From Tethya wilhelma (lineage: Eukaryota > Porifera > Demospongiae > Tethyida > Tethyidae), in NCBI GenBank assembly GCA_964030475.1, contig CAXIPT010000012.1, positions 1,039,640-1,103,639 of the forward strand: a stretch of 64,000 nt of DNA, given 5' to 3'. Under the pieces are notes generated by a model. The model saw nothing but the letters and a program-made list of their open reading frames with translations, was not told the origin of the DNA and searched no databases. Numbering within the stretch: position 1 is the stretch's first letter; each line of letters opens with the position of its first letter. Made by a program: the position numbers and the translations under genes. This document shows, one piece after another, positions 22,001 through 33,564 of this stretch.

Positions 22001-25000
22001 AGCATGGAGGCGGCTGCTAGAGGCATGGCTGGCATATAGATAATGACAATGTCTCCTTTTTGAACATCGTTGTCTTTAAGAACATTGGCAACTTTGCAAG
22101 TCATCTCAAAGAGCATTCTATACAATGACAATGCTAAGATTAGAAAAAAAAAACCCACTGATTTCCAAAACTACATCCATGCAATGTCTGATATTATACA
22201 TTAGGGTGATGACTTTTCACTCAATAAATTATTTCCATGTTTCCTTCATGACAAATTTAACAAATGTGATTTATTCTTCAGTTACCTGTAGGTAATGTTC
22301 TGGTGTTTGTTTGGTTCATCTTGCTCCCAGATGATGGCAACCTTGTCTGGCTGTGTTTTAACATGCCGGTCCAGGCAGTTCACTACATGCAAGGATAAAA
22401 GTACTTTATATAGCCAGAAACATTTGCAAGGATTTTATTTGGGCAAAATTGGCGAATTTCTCCAAATCGTCAAATTTTAAATTAAATCCGCCAAAATTTA
22501 ATGGCCGAAATATGAATATTTGAATACGCCCTAGCGCGATCAGGGATTCTTAGCGATAACGTCGCATTTGAAAGCTTGCATGATTGCTTGGCTAAAAAAA
22601 AAACTAAGTTCCATGGCGATATTGTAGCCAGTCCATTATAGCCCCTCCTGTATTTTTTTTACACTGCCAGAAGCATCACTATTTATGCAAGAAGGCTTTC
22701 AGCAGTTAGTTTGATTGTTGCTTAGCTAGCTTCATGACTTGAAAAGCTTTGTCAAATCTACTTTAGTAAAAGAAAAGCTCTTGCGATTGGCATCATCAAA
22801 ACCGGAAGCATTTTGCAGTGATACTAGAATTATAGTTATTTTTGCCATATGCGAAGTGACTCATTTACATAATTGCAAGAGCTCTCAGTAGCTACTATAC
22901 TGATTTCGCCGTATGACGTAATGCACTTTCTGTGTCTCGTTCATCAAAATTAAAGTTCGCCAATAATATCGATTGAACTCCCTTTCGCCAATTAAATTCC
23001 CGCCAAAATAACCGGCTATACGGTAATTGAATCACACACATTTTACCCACAGTTGCACATGCATGCATAATAATATTCTCCACCTCACCGGACACATTCA
23101 ATTTTCCATCAGGAAACCAACGAACGATGCCTTCATTCATGTCACTGGTATCAGCTTTCTTAAACATTTCATCCCACTGCAAGTAACCTCTTGCCTGTGC
23201 TGACCAGAATATCTCAGAGTTACTAGAGATGCTGTCTTCATACATCCTCTGAAATGATGGTTTGAGAGGTGGAGCCTGGAAGGAATTATGTATCAGTATA
23301 TAATACTACAAAGACTATAACAGAATGTATTAACTATTGTTCTACCATAACGAAGATTTTCTTTCCAATGACCAATTCTTCAATGCCATACTTGGCAAGA
23401 TTAGGGTGAGTTGTGCTCTCCATTTGCCTCAGCATCTCCTTTGCTGCTGACAGTGGCACAAGCCACATAATATACAGACTACCACTGCCACCATTGCCTA
23501 GTCGAAGCACATACTTCTTGAGACTGAACTCCCCAGTGAGATCCTTTTCAGTAATACTGACATCTGCTAAGGTTGTTGTAGAATAGTCCCTTTGGAGCTT
23601 GGCAATTACAGGTTGGCAATCAGGCAGTGAATCTTCCTTGCTTCTGCCATCCCAAAAATGAAGAAAGTTAGCCAATTTTGTCTTCTTCTTGAATCTGTCC
23701 ACCTCATCAATGTAGGACTGCATCTGCTCATGAACTTCATTAAGCTCAAACTCTTCCTTGATTTCCAAGACCAATTGGAAGTTGAGAAAATCCCAAGCTC
23801 CAATTCGACTCATGAAGAGGAAGATCTGCTCGAGGGATGAGTGGTTGATGATCTCTGACATTGATGATTCAAAAAGAGAGATGGAACTCTTTTTGTCTGC
23901 ACACCGTTGGTTGAAGAACACCCGGACTTCAGCGAGAGAAGTGTTACTCTCAAGACATGCTTTGAAAGTCTTCCTCATCAAACTAGCAAACTTTTTTTGA
24001 AGATCATTCATGTCAATCTTCACACTCTTTGGGGCAGAGGGAGGACTACGATCTGTTCGTGAATCATTCATGTACATTAAAAGCAATCTAATATAATATT
24101 TGGCAAATGTATAAAATTCAGTGTCGTTCCCAGCCCTCTCCACTATGATCACAACATTAACACTATGGCGGACGCCTGAGAATAAGGATAGAATCAATAT
24201 ACCTAGAACATAGGTAGGTGAAACCTGACCACTCAAGAGTCTCTGGTAGTTTTTAGATCGTTCTTCTATTGATGAAATATGTCCAGAGAAGGCAGCTGAG
24301 GCTGAACAAAATTCACTTTATACACTTAATTTTCAATTGTCCAGTAAATTTCTATTAAACTTTACTTACAATTATCTCCATTGTCATCAGCACCATTATA
24401 GGGGTATACAGGAAGATTAAGTCCACTAGCTGACATTGTTCTGCAAGCTTTATAATAATATTATATTAAAGAGTTGAAATTAAGGTTGAGTAAAGGTGCT
24501 GTTACAACACTCATTTTGATTCAAAATAAGCATTTAGCCTAAACTTTCCATCTGATGTCGACATTGCAATATGAGGCAGATATGCACAGACAACAATAAT
24601 TACTATTACCTCTGTCAGCATCTGATGAGTCAGTATTTTCGGGTTGAGCTATGACTTTTATGACATATTGTTGCCTCCGAGACTCTAGTACATAAAATGA
24701 AAATAATAATGAGAATACATCAACTTTTAAATTGGTTTTTGGAATCATAGATGATGTAGTATTTAGGCAGTTATTATCTCATTTAATATTTACCCTGAGG
24801 CTGACGTATGAGCCTATCAATGGCTTGGAGAAGGTCTGGACTGTCTAGTTGTTCAAGACAGCGAAGCAGTGCCCCCCAGACTGCTGGTTGAACTGTTGTT
24901 ACACAACTTTCAGACCATTTGCTCAGTGCAACATGAAACCTACAAATATTCTGGTCTGACTCTGATGTGCAATTCTTATAGACCTCATCACTGTTGACAC

Positions 25001-25169
25001 CAAGGCACCTGATGACAGCATCAATGGGATGTGAGGACCTCAACAGGTTACTCACTGACACAAGATCGTAGTCCTTGCATTCAGCTGCCTTACACATGTC
25101 CCAGAGCGATGCCCCAAATCCTCTGGGGCACTCACCATAGTCTAGATTTACAGGTATAACTTCAGCCAT
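18321..25169 (-). CDS. ACS-3: Death-fold/alpha-beta/acetyl-CoA synthetase fusion
   Basis: Twenty exons close in phase: 25169-24794, 24684-24610, 24447-24370, 24301-24203, 24052-23346, 23275-23089, 22382-22286, 22117-21971, 21905-21853, 21799-21612, 21504-21343, 20948-20801, 20596-20444, 20370-20278, 20173-20052, 19949-19829, 19732-19611, 19557-19500, 19183-19047, 18521-18321. Together they encode about 1107 residues. Residues 20-120 look like a Death fold, 126-209 are linker, 210-445 are an unnamed alpha/beta domain, and 446-1107 are acetyl-CoA synthetase, about the usual 650-residue length. Motifs: A3 [14 protein letters not shown] (~693-706), A5 DTWWQTETG (~849-857), A8 [13 protein letters not shown], and A10 LPKTITGKN with K~1055. 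The WW pair that shapes the acetate pocket is kept. The expected reaction is acetate + ATP + CoA to acetyl-CoA via acetyl-AMP. The exon-3 acceptor at 24448 is chosen for phase; ATG 24436 is an alternative start without the Death fold. Confidence 0.85.
18723..18899. repeat. Dispersed repeat (taccgtatagcggg type)
   Basis: This is a close copy of 8202-8365: TACCGTATAGCGGGAAATTT, then gcggtttggcagctttccgcg, then ttgagacgcaatccacg. It lies in the last intron of ACS-3. Confidence 0.7.
18981..19034. repeat. (GA)n microsatellite in an ACS-3 intron
   Basis: An almost pure GA run lies just downstream of the donor of the penultimate ACS-3 exon. It is intronic. Confidence 0.9.
22409..23020. mobile_element. 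MITE-like insertion in an ACS-3 intron
   Basis: The ends are inverted: TATAGCCAGAAAC...GGCAAAATTGGCGAA on the left, and on the right the complement of TATAGCCGGTTATTTTGGCGG. Both run into GGCGAA-rich interior sequence. A much shorter relative (about 100 bp) lies at 44523-44624. It occupies most of the intron between the ACAS_N exon and the next exon. Confidence 0.6.
23346..24052 (-). other. Unnamed alpha/beta domain exon of ACS-3
   Basis: One 707-bp exon encodes about 235 residues that fit no ANL family part. The order is amphipathic helices ([20 protein letters not shown]), [18 protein letters not shown], a charged helix [32 protein letters not shown], a beta/alpha stretch ending [29 protein letters not shown], and [10 protein letters not shown]. 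The same order with clear similarity is found in ACS-4 (31523-32379) and, broken, in ACS-5. From memory, domains of this style accompany Death folds in sponge proteins; I cannot verify that here. Its role is unknown. Confidence 0.7.
24794..25169 (-). other. Death-like fold exon of ACS-3
   Basis: The first exon begins with ATG at 25169 and ends in a GTAAAT donor. After about 20 residues it shows Death-fold-like helices: [63 protein letters not shown] and [11 protein letters not shown]. The layout parallels the exon at 14214-14515 (helix, LGV/LSLS turn, charged residue, W, LL-CL), although identity is low. The assignment rests on pattern, not on a profile search. Confidence 0.6.
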
Positions 25170-25610
25170 CTTTGTTTGGTCCAGGACTCCTACAGTACCA
25201 AGAGTGTCCTACTGGCACAAATTTTTATAGACTGAACTGAAACAAATCATAAGTTTAGTTGAGAATATTCCTCACACAGAAACAGATAGACTATTATAAA
25301 CATTATTAGTAAATTTACACGAAGACGTGCTCTACCTTAATTTTTGAACCGTCAATCGATCTTGAGACGACACAAACACTGGCTACAGCTTCTATATATG
25401 TAACCACGCCCCTATAGATTTTCCTAGCATCATATACTGCATGCATCCCATATTAAAATAAATAATTATCATCATTACATGTAACAAAATTTATAATGAG
25501 AGATAAATGAATTAATGGCATGCAGCTAGATCTATAGAAAAAATAAACAAAAATTGCTATGAATAACTATCTTTTTTTGTGCGCAGCATGTAATAGACTA
25601 ATAATTAAAG
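25170..25610. other. ACS-3/ACS-4 spacer
   Basis: Nothing coding is recognised. The stretch must contain the ACS-3 5' region and the ACS-4 3' end. No TATA box or polyadenylation signal was called with confidence. Confidence 0.4.
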
Positions 25611-28600
25611 TTAGGTTCTAGCTAGAGTGTGGTATACAATAAACCGATCAAAGACATTTCGTCCAAACGAGAGAGTCTTTTGAAGTAGGGACTGCTCAAG
25701 GCATTGCTGAACTTCTGTCTTGAGCTGATGATGGGCTCTCTTTCCAGACAGTGTCCTAGGGACATCTTGCATGAACTACAACAACAACAAAAAAAAACAT
25801 CATTGCAATTACAGTGTATGCTTATGCCAGCTAGAAGTTTTCTAGTGATTGTAGATAAGTAATCCTCCTTACTATATAATCCTGGGGTGTGGTATCCACT
25901 TCTAGTTTCTTCAAAACATCCTGTAGCTCAGACACAAGGCTCTCTTGTCCAGACTCCTCCAGGTTAGTTGAGGGCACAATTGCAATAGCTGAAGTTTTAA
26001 TTATAATTATTAATCAGGAATGAGCTATACGACTATGATGAATATACATGCAATCCAAGACAATCATGATTGTTTTATTACCTGCTTGACTTGAAGCTGG
26101 TGAAATTAAGACTTTAAAGATCATGGCATCTCGAATAGACTCTGAGTCACCTTTTAGCTGATCTTTCTGCATTTGTTAATTAAGTCAGACAAAATTAATG
26201 ATGACAATTTTATTTACAAGATTAATTTTAACAGACTTACCACAAGTGTTTCAACTTCAGTGACTCCCCAACACACTCCCTTAATACGGACAGCATAATC
26301 AATTCGTCCAATCACTTGAAGTTTATTACATGAAAACCCTTTCACCAAGTCATAAGTACGATAGAAACCTGCACACATGTACATACACAGAACAGGACTT
26401 GGGCTAGACAGGAGAGCCAAGCTAGTGACCAAACACTATATTTCCACAAGCATTGGAATCACTAGAGAGCATACCTTTCATCTTAGAGAAATGTACTTCC
26501 TTTAAGGTCTCAACACTTCCATTGAGTTTCCTTCCCATGCCCGGAGTTGGCTTTTTCAAGTAGAGTTCACCACGATCACTCTATGAAGGACATATCATAA
26601 TGGTATACATGAATTCCATACTTAATGCAGGAACAGTTCACACCTCTAGATTTGGATCAGTGATCTCCACATGGGGGTCAACTCCAAAGAAGGTAAAGGA
26701 TGTCTCCTGAGGGAATCGGCCAGGAGCCTTACCATCACCACTCCTCCAGCGAATGAGAACAATTGAAGCTAGTTCTGTAGACAGAGTGTGTATACAGGCT
26801 ACCATTATGGGTGATGTTATACTAGCTGTATTACACATACCAGTTTGACTCCAGGTATCAAGAAACAGGCATCTGTTCTTGCCAACTGTGCTGAAATACC
26901 ACTCTTCAACATCAGGTGGAATAGGCTCTCCAGCTGAGTTAACCAAATACATGTTAATTAAAATCTTACAGGAACAAACTACAAGAATTAATGCATATTT
27001 TCAGTACACTAATGTATACACTAATAACAAAATAATAATTGTCCAGCATACCAACAGCAATGGTCTTCAGTGATGATAAATCATAACCTTTGACAAACTT
27101 GTCACCAAGTCTAGAGAGTCGTTTCAGCACTGATGGTACTGAATAGAAGTGAGCAACCTTGTGCTTCTCAACAGTCTTCCAGTAGCGACCTAAGAGCATA
27201 TCATGTTATGTGAACTTCATAGCAATGTTAACAAATTACAGGTAATTTAAAATAAATACAAAACATAATGTTGTTCCCTTAAGTTTAACACAACAACAAT
27301 TTAACAAGGACATTACATACCTTCATCAGGAACATTTGGAGTGCCCTCAAAGAGAAGTGTGGTGTCTCCATTAGACAGAGGCCCATAGACCACAGAGGAA
27401 TGGCCTGCCATCCATCCCAGCTCTGCCACACAGCCACACACATCATTAGGCTGACAGTCAAACATGAACTACATGAGAGAGAGGGGGAAGCACTCTTGTA
27501 CAGTAGACTACCTGGTGTAAAGATTGATGTGTTTCAGGTCATAATAGAGTAATTTAAAAACAGGACCAGGCATTACCACTAGCCACATTTTCTCTGTACA
27601 CAACTTAGCTAGTATTTCAAAAGGGCTTAATGAGCCATGACAATGTCCAACTGGGATGACAATGTAATAAACAAAGTGACAACATCAGCACAATGAAGTG
27701 ACTTGGGGAGAGGACTGAGTTGTGCACTTGTAGATCTACTGATCTAGTTGAAAGTACACTATGAGAATTGCCATACATCATAATACACTAAAAGGGTTAT
27801 CAAATCATAAAATAGTACTAGGGAGTTTCACAATGACATTGCATGCAAAACAAACTGATGCCAAACATGTGCATAAACAATTGCAATGTGTACTCATGCC
27901 TCAGTGTGGCCCATACCTTGTGTATAGCAGTGGCATAGAGAAGGTAGCCAGCTTGAGAGTGCATGACAGCAGTAGGGGTGCCCTTCCCAGTGCCTGAGGT
28001 GTACAATATGAACAGCTCATCCTCACTGTCCATGGGCTCTGGGTCACACACAGATGGCTGGGATCTCATTGCCTGGGGGGAAATATGAAAGAATCACCAC
28101 TGAATGTCAGACTAGCCTGCACTGCTGCAAGCAACTCTGAATCTTCTTAACAATNGGAACAGTTCACACCTCTAGATTTGGATCAGTGATCTCCACATGG
28201 GGGTCAACTCCAAAGAAGGTAAAGGATGTCTCCTGAGGGAATCGGCCAGGAGCCTTACCATCACCACTCCTCCAGCGAATGAGAACAATTGAAGCTAGTT
28301 CTGTAGACAGAGTGTGTATACAGGCTACCATTATGGGTGATGTTATACTAGCTGTATTACACATACCAGTTTGACTCCAGGTATCAAGAAACAGGCATCT
28401 GTTCTTGCCAACTGTGCTGAAATACCACTCTTCAACATCAGGTGGAATAGGCTCTCCAGCTGAGTTAACCAAATACATGTTAATTAAAATCTTACAGGAA
28501 CAAACTACAAGAATTAATGCATATTTTCAGTACACTAATGTATACACTAATAACAAAATAATAATTGTCCAGCATACCAACAGCAATGGTCTTCAGTGAT

Positions 28601-31600
28601 GATAAATCATAACCTTTGACAAACTTGTCACCAAGTCTAGAGAGTCGTTTCAGCACTGATGGTACTGAATAGAAGTGAGCAACCTTGTGCTTCTCAACAG
28701 TCTTCCAGTAGCGACCTAAGAGCATATCATGTTATGTGAACTTCATAGCAATGTTAACAAATTACAGGTAATTTAAAATAAATACAAAACATAATGTTGT
28801 TCCCTTAAGTTTAACACAACAACAATTTAACAAGGACATTACATACCTTCATCAGGAACATTTGGAGTGCCCTCAAAGAGAAGTGTGGTGTCTCCATTAG
28901 ACAGAGGCCCATAGACCACAGAGGAATGGCCTGCCATCCATCCCAGCTCTGCCACACAGCCACACACATCATTAGGCTGACAGTCAAACATGAACTACAT
29001 GAGAGAGAGTGGGGAAGCACTCTTGTACAGTAGACTACCTGGTGTAAAGATTGATGTGTTTCAGGTCATAATAGAGTAATTTAAAAACAGGACCAGGCAT
29101 TACCACTAGCCACGTTTTCTCTGTACACAACTTAGCTAGTATTTCAAAAGGGCTTAATGAGCCATGACAGTGTCCAACTGGGATGACAATGTAATAAACA
29201 AAGTGACAACATCAGCACAACGAAGTGACTTGGGGAAAGGACTGAGTTGTGCACTTGTAGATCTAGTTGAAAGTACACTATGAGAATTGCCATACATCAT
29301 AATACACTAAAAGGGTTATCAAATCATAAACTAGTACTAGGGAGTTTCACAATGACATTGCATGCAAAACAAACTGATGCCACACATGTGCATAAACAAT
29401 TGCAATGTGTACTCATGCCTCACTATGACCCTCACCTTGTGTATGGCAGTGGCTTAGAGAAGGTAGCCAGCTTGAGAGTGCATGACAGCAGTAGGAGTAC
29501 CCTTCCCAGTGCCTGAGGTGTACAATATGAACAGCTCATCCTCACTGTCCATGGGCTCTGGGTCACACACAGATGGCTGGGATCTCATTGCCTGGGGGAA
29601 AATATGAAAGAATCACCACTGAATGTCTGACTAGCCTGCAGCAAGCAACTCTGAGCCAATGTGACATTAATGATTGAAACATTTAGAGGGATCAAAGAGG
29701 GAGATCAACCCCTAGTGGTAGATGACAGGACATTGTGGTGATATTCCTAGGGGAATGCCCAGGGAATACCCAGGAATTGTATTATGATTGTCATTCCCAC
29801 ACCTGACAACATCAGGTCAGATGTCTAGTAATGTTCAACTATCAATATTGACATAGCTAGCATGCCTCCCACAATGTCAGGTACACAAGGGACAAGGTGT
29901 AGATAATACAGTTTATGTATTGCATACAAGGCATGCATGGCTACACTAAATTAACCGACCATTACCTCATCTAAGTCCACATCACGATCAGACATGGCCA
30001 CAGCATTAGCAGTTCTCTTGGCTACTAGCACTGCTTCAACTTTGACCTCTTTCAGAGCTTCATCAACCTTCTCTTTCAGTGAGACACACCTCTTGTCCAG
30101 TATCTTCTCATTGGCTGTGATGACCACCTTGGCATTGGCTAAATAGATATAAGAATACATTACTGTAACACCTCCCACCGAGATGAAATGTCCATGAGTT
30201 ACTGTAACATGTAGTACAACATTATCACTCACTTCCTTCTATTCTCTTTCTGAGATCCACAGGACCAAATTCAGAGAAGACAACACTGAAAGCAGACGAT
30301 ACAGTCATGCATATAATTTCACAAGGAATAAACAGATCATAGTGGGGGCTTTCTTCTGGTGCTTGAGGTATAATCATTGTCTTGAAAATAGTGACAAATC
30401 GTGCAATATTATCAAAACACATAGTGCAAGGACAAAGCGTAGTGAGAATCATTGTAAGCTGGGTACATACCAGTGCACAGCTCCTATTCTGGCACAGGCC
30501 AGCATGGAGGCAATGGCCAGAGGCATGGCTGGCATATAGATGATGACCCTGTCTCCTTTAGTGACTCCCTTCACCTTGAGAACATTGGCCACCTGACAAG
30601 TCATCTCCAGGAGTTCACTGAAGGGAAGAAATTATATATCAGAAATATCATGCTACACTGTGCTGTATACATGAAAATTCAATAGGAAAAAATTGTGAGA
30701 TCCACCTGGGATTTAAACCCTGTAGGTCTTTCAAACTCTAACCAACTTTCAAACCAGTCACCTACACGTAATGGCATGACCCACATGCATCCAAAGGTAA
30801 TTCAGTGATCATTTATCCATAACTACAATATCAGAAAATAAAATAGCCACTACCAAGCTCTTTCTTAGTTCTTCTCTCTCTCTCTCATTCAGTCACACAG
30901 ACATAGCTGGGATAGGGAATACAAATATGTGATATCAGGTTATCAACCATGAATAGAATGTAACTCTACCCCCAAATGGAATGACATAATAATGCGTGGG
31001 AGTTAACCACTAGTGCAGCAAGCAGAATGTTCACTACCAACCGATAGGAGAGTCTTTCACTGTGTTCATCCTCTCGCTCCCAAATAATAGCTGTCTTCTC
31101 AGGGAACATCTCCACATGACGATCCAGACAGTTCACTGTCAATACAATGACACACACATGTACTCCTAACAACAGATTAAGGGTTGCCAATGTAACATAG
31201 CTACATACCTGATACATTTAGCTTCCCTCCAGTGAACCATCTGATGATTCCCTCCTCTGGTTGGCAGTCATATGCTCTCTCAAATGATACATCCCACACC
31301 ACCAACTCCTTAGCCTTGGTAGCCCAGAAGCCCTCCAAGTCCTGAACACTCCTCTTGTGTATCTCATTGAAAGACTGCAGAATGTCAAGTATTAAACAAA
31401 CATGAAATTAATTTTACAGCAACATTATGTTTGGAACATAAAGCTCAAACTGGAATGGGCATACTGATAACATCACTAGTGACTATTCACACAGTTTGAA
31501 TAAAGTTGTCCAAACCACTCACTGTAATCCTCTCAATCTTGATCTCTTCAATACCACATGGGAGCTGTTGTGGCCAGTCTGATGCCTTCATCCTCCGTCT

Positions 31601-32776
31601 CATGTAGTCCCCAACAGAAGTGGACACCATCCACACAAGGCACACAGAGCCCATGTAACCATCTTGAAGATGAAGTAGAAGCTTCTTGAGCTTGAACACA
31701 CCAGTGAGGTATTTTTTAACCTCAGCAACTTGAGCAAGAGTGTATTTTGGCCAATTTGCTCTCACTTTCACTACCAAAAGATCGTATTCTGGAGGAGTGG
31801 GTGACTCGTAGCTGCGATTCCAAATGATGAGAAAATCACTCAGCAATGTACCCTTCATGAACAGCAGGATTTTCTCCTTGTATTCAGAGATCTTGTCATC
31901 CAAACCAAGCTTGAATTCTTCATTCACATCTTCCAGAAGATGATAGTGGAGGAATGTCCAGATACGATGTTTACTTAGAAACGTGAAAACATCTCTACAC
32001 GTGTTGTTTGCGAACAACTGGGCAAATTTTGAATCATATTGAAATATGATTTCCTTCTCATTCGGACAGATGCTGGATAGATACACCTTCAGTTGACTGA
32101 CGATAGAATCTGATGATGGCTCTGATGGCTGTGATGGCTGTGATGGTTGTGATGGTTGTGCTGGTTGTGCTGGTTGTGATGGTTGTGATGGTGGTGATGG
32201 TGGTGATGGTGGTGATGGTTGTGATGGTTGTGATGGTTGTGATGATTGTGATGATGGATAGGCCTGCTCAAATCTGTTCAGAACCTCAACTAGTAGATCG
32301 GAGAAGTCACCTTCTAACTTTCTCATCTGTGGTTCCACATTAGGGTTGCTTGGAGTGTGTTCACCATATCGACTTTCATCTGTAGAAATGTAACAGGACA
32401 GTGTGTTCGTAATTTACTAAGAGTTCAGCAATAACTTTACAACTATAATCATTACATCATAGATGGGCACTTGTTTAACTTTCTTATACTTAATTTTGGC
32501 CATTTCGATTGATTTGGTAAAGATCTCCATAAACTATAAATAATTTTTAACTACCACCTGAGAAAATTAACATTTTAACACTCAAAATCTCCCAACCTAC
32601 ATTATCAAGTCATGGATACATAATCCAGGACATTGTCACAATAAAAAGCAGACATAATGCCATAATGGTACAATACCTACTTGAAATTTCTCCTGAGACT
32701 TGTGACGAGAAGTGCGGAGGGCATTCCTCTTTGGATGGTGAGGAAAAACGACCTTGTTCATTGTCACTCTGGTCAT
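25611..32776 (-). CDS. ACS-4: synthetase-like with degenerate active site
   Basis: Exons: 32776-32681, 32379-31523, 31374-31209, 31135-31038, 30617-30471, 30285-30233, 30138-29966. Then come two versions of the A3-to-A5 block (29592-29437, 28994-28847, 28715-28578, 28459-28367, 28300-28170; and 28072-27917, 27468-27321, 27189-27052, 26933-26841, 26774-26644). It ends 26580-26475, 26368-26241, 26166-26082, 25988-25873, 25775-25611. The middle domain is present, preceded by a Ser-Gln-Pro repeat linker. A3 reads [10 protein letters not shown], without the TTGKPKG loop. A5 reads DTWSQTELA: one pocket Trp and the ETG are lost. A8 is [13 protein letters not shown]. The A10-type lysine survives in PRTLSGKR. 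No Death exon is seen before the contig break at 33037. I infer a pseudoenzyme or an altered substrate. Confidence 0.7.
26630..28154. repeat. Contig-end overlap, left copy
   Basis: It repeats at 28156-29650. About the first 850 bp appear identical at an offset of 1526; beyond that there are scattered substitutions and small indels. It ends exactly at the single n at 28155. It carries the A3 to A5/A6 exons of ACS-4. Confidence 0.85.
28155..28155. other. Assembly joint (single n)
   Basis: A single undetermined base lies between two copies of the same ~1.5-kb sequence, the signature of two contigs whose overlapping ends were not merged. Confidence 0.85.
28156..29650. repeat. Contig-end overlap, right copy
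   Basis: This is the second version of 26630-28154. It has an in-frame TAA in the A3 exon (ctta at 29451-29454, where the left copy has cata), small indels in the following intron, and continues directly into the next upstream exon of ACS-4. It most likely represents the other haplotype. Confidence 0.8.
32110..32262 (-). repeat. Coding Ser-Gln/Pro tandem repeat in ACS-4
   Basis: GGTTGTGAT/GGTGGTGAT-type 9-bp units encode a linker of SQP and SPP tripeptides, interrupted by AQP, before the middle domain. The length is likely to vary between alleles. The other frames give poly-His/Asn and poly-Val/Met shadows. Confidence 0.85.
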
Positions 32777-33037
32777 CTACAAATTGATGTAGATGTTGTT
32801 GAATGTCATCAGCTTGTATGTTGTACATGTAACTCATATACAAGGCAGAGCTAGCCTTGTACCCAAGCTCTCTCCTTTGACCTTTTGATGAGAGAGAAGC
32901 CTTGATACGAGGCTAAGGGGGTGTTATATCGTATGTAAGTAAAACTATGAGATGGCATTACATTTACATCTGCAACCCTCTTTCACTCCCAGTTACTATG
33001 CAAATGGTCATCTCTCTAGTCAAACCTAACTAATTAN

Positions 33038-33075
<38 letters not shown>

Positions 33076-33560
33076 GCACTCTTATACTGTACACTACCTC
33101 CAAACTATCAGAAAAAGAGTGCCCGTAGCCTTGGTGTAAAGATTGATGTGTTTTAGGTGATAATAATTAATTATGTCAATGACTGTACTAGTATCAAGGG
33201 GATTAGAGTAATTTAAAAACAGGATCATGTATACCACTAAACAAGTTTCTTTGTAAACAATTTAGCTAGTACTTCAGATTGGTTCAATGAGCCATGTACA
33301 TGTCCAAGTAGGATGACACTGTAGTGACAACATCAGCACAATAAAGCTATTTGGGGAAAGGACTGAGTTGTGCATTTGTATATAGTTGAAAGTACACTAT
33401 AATATGAGAATTGCCATACATCACATTACAAGAGTTATCAAAATTAATCACAAAGTAGTACTAGGGAGTCTCAGAATGACATTGCAAAACAAACTGATAC
33501 CAAACATGTGCATAAACAATTGTAATGTGCACTCCTGCCTCAGTCACTGTGACCCATACC
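32777..33560. other. 5' side of ACS-4, contig break, hairpin
   Basis: No Death exon is visible. 32852-32916 is a hairpin (CTAGCCTTGTACCCAAGCTC with its complement ending GGCTA). An n at 33037 abuts a (GA)n tract (33038-33073), and after it comes intron sequence like that of ACS-1 and ACS-4. The true 5' end of ACS-4 may be missing here. Confidence 0.6.
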
Positions 33561-33564
33561 TCAC

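Noticed and set aside
23606..24000. Other-frame open reading frames over the ACS-3 middle domain
   Set aside because: They overlap a long exon with clear family similarity to ACS-4 in the main frame.
24370..24447. ATG at 24436 as the only start of ACS-3
   Set aside because: Using the AG at 24448 keeps the Death exon and two linker exons in phase, which is unlikely by chance; kept only as an alternative start.
26630..29650. Biological tandem exon duplication in ACS-4
   Set aside because: The repeat boundary coincides with a single n and the copies differ like haplotypes; the same happens at 39886.
32089..32343. Poly-His/Asn and poly-Val/Met open frames
   Set aside because: Shadows of the Ser-Gln/Pro coding repeat of ACS-4 in other frames.
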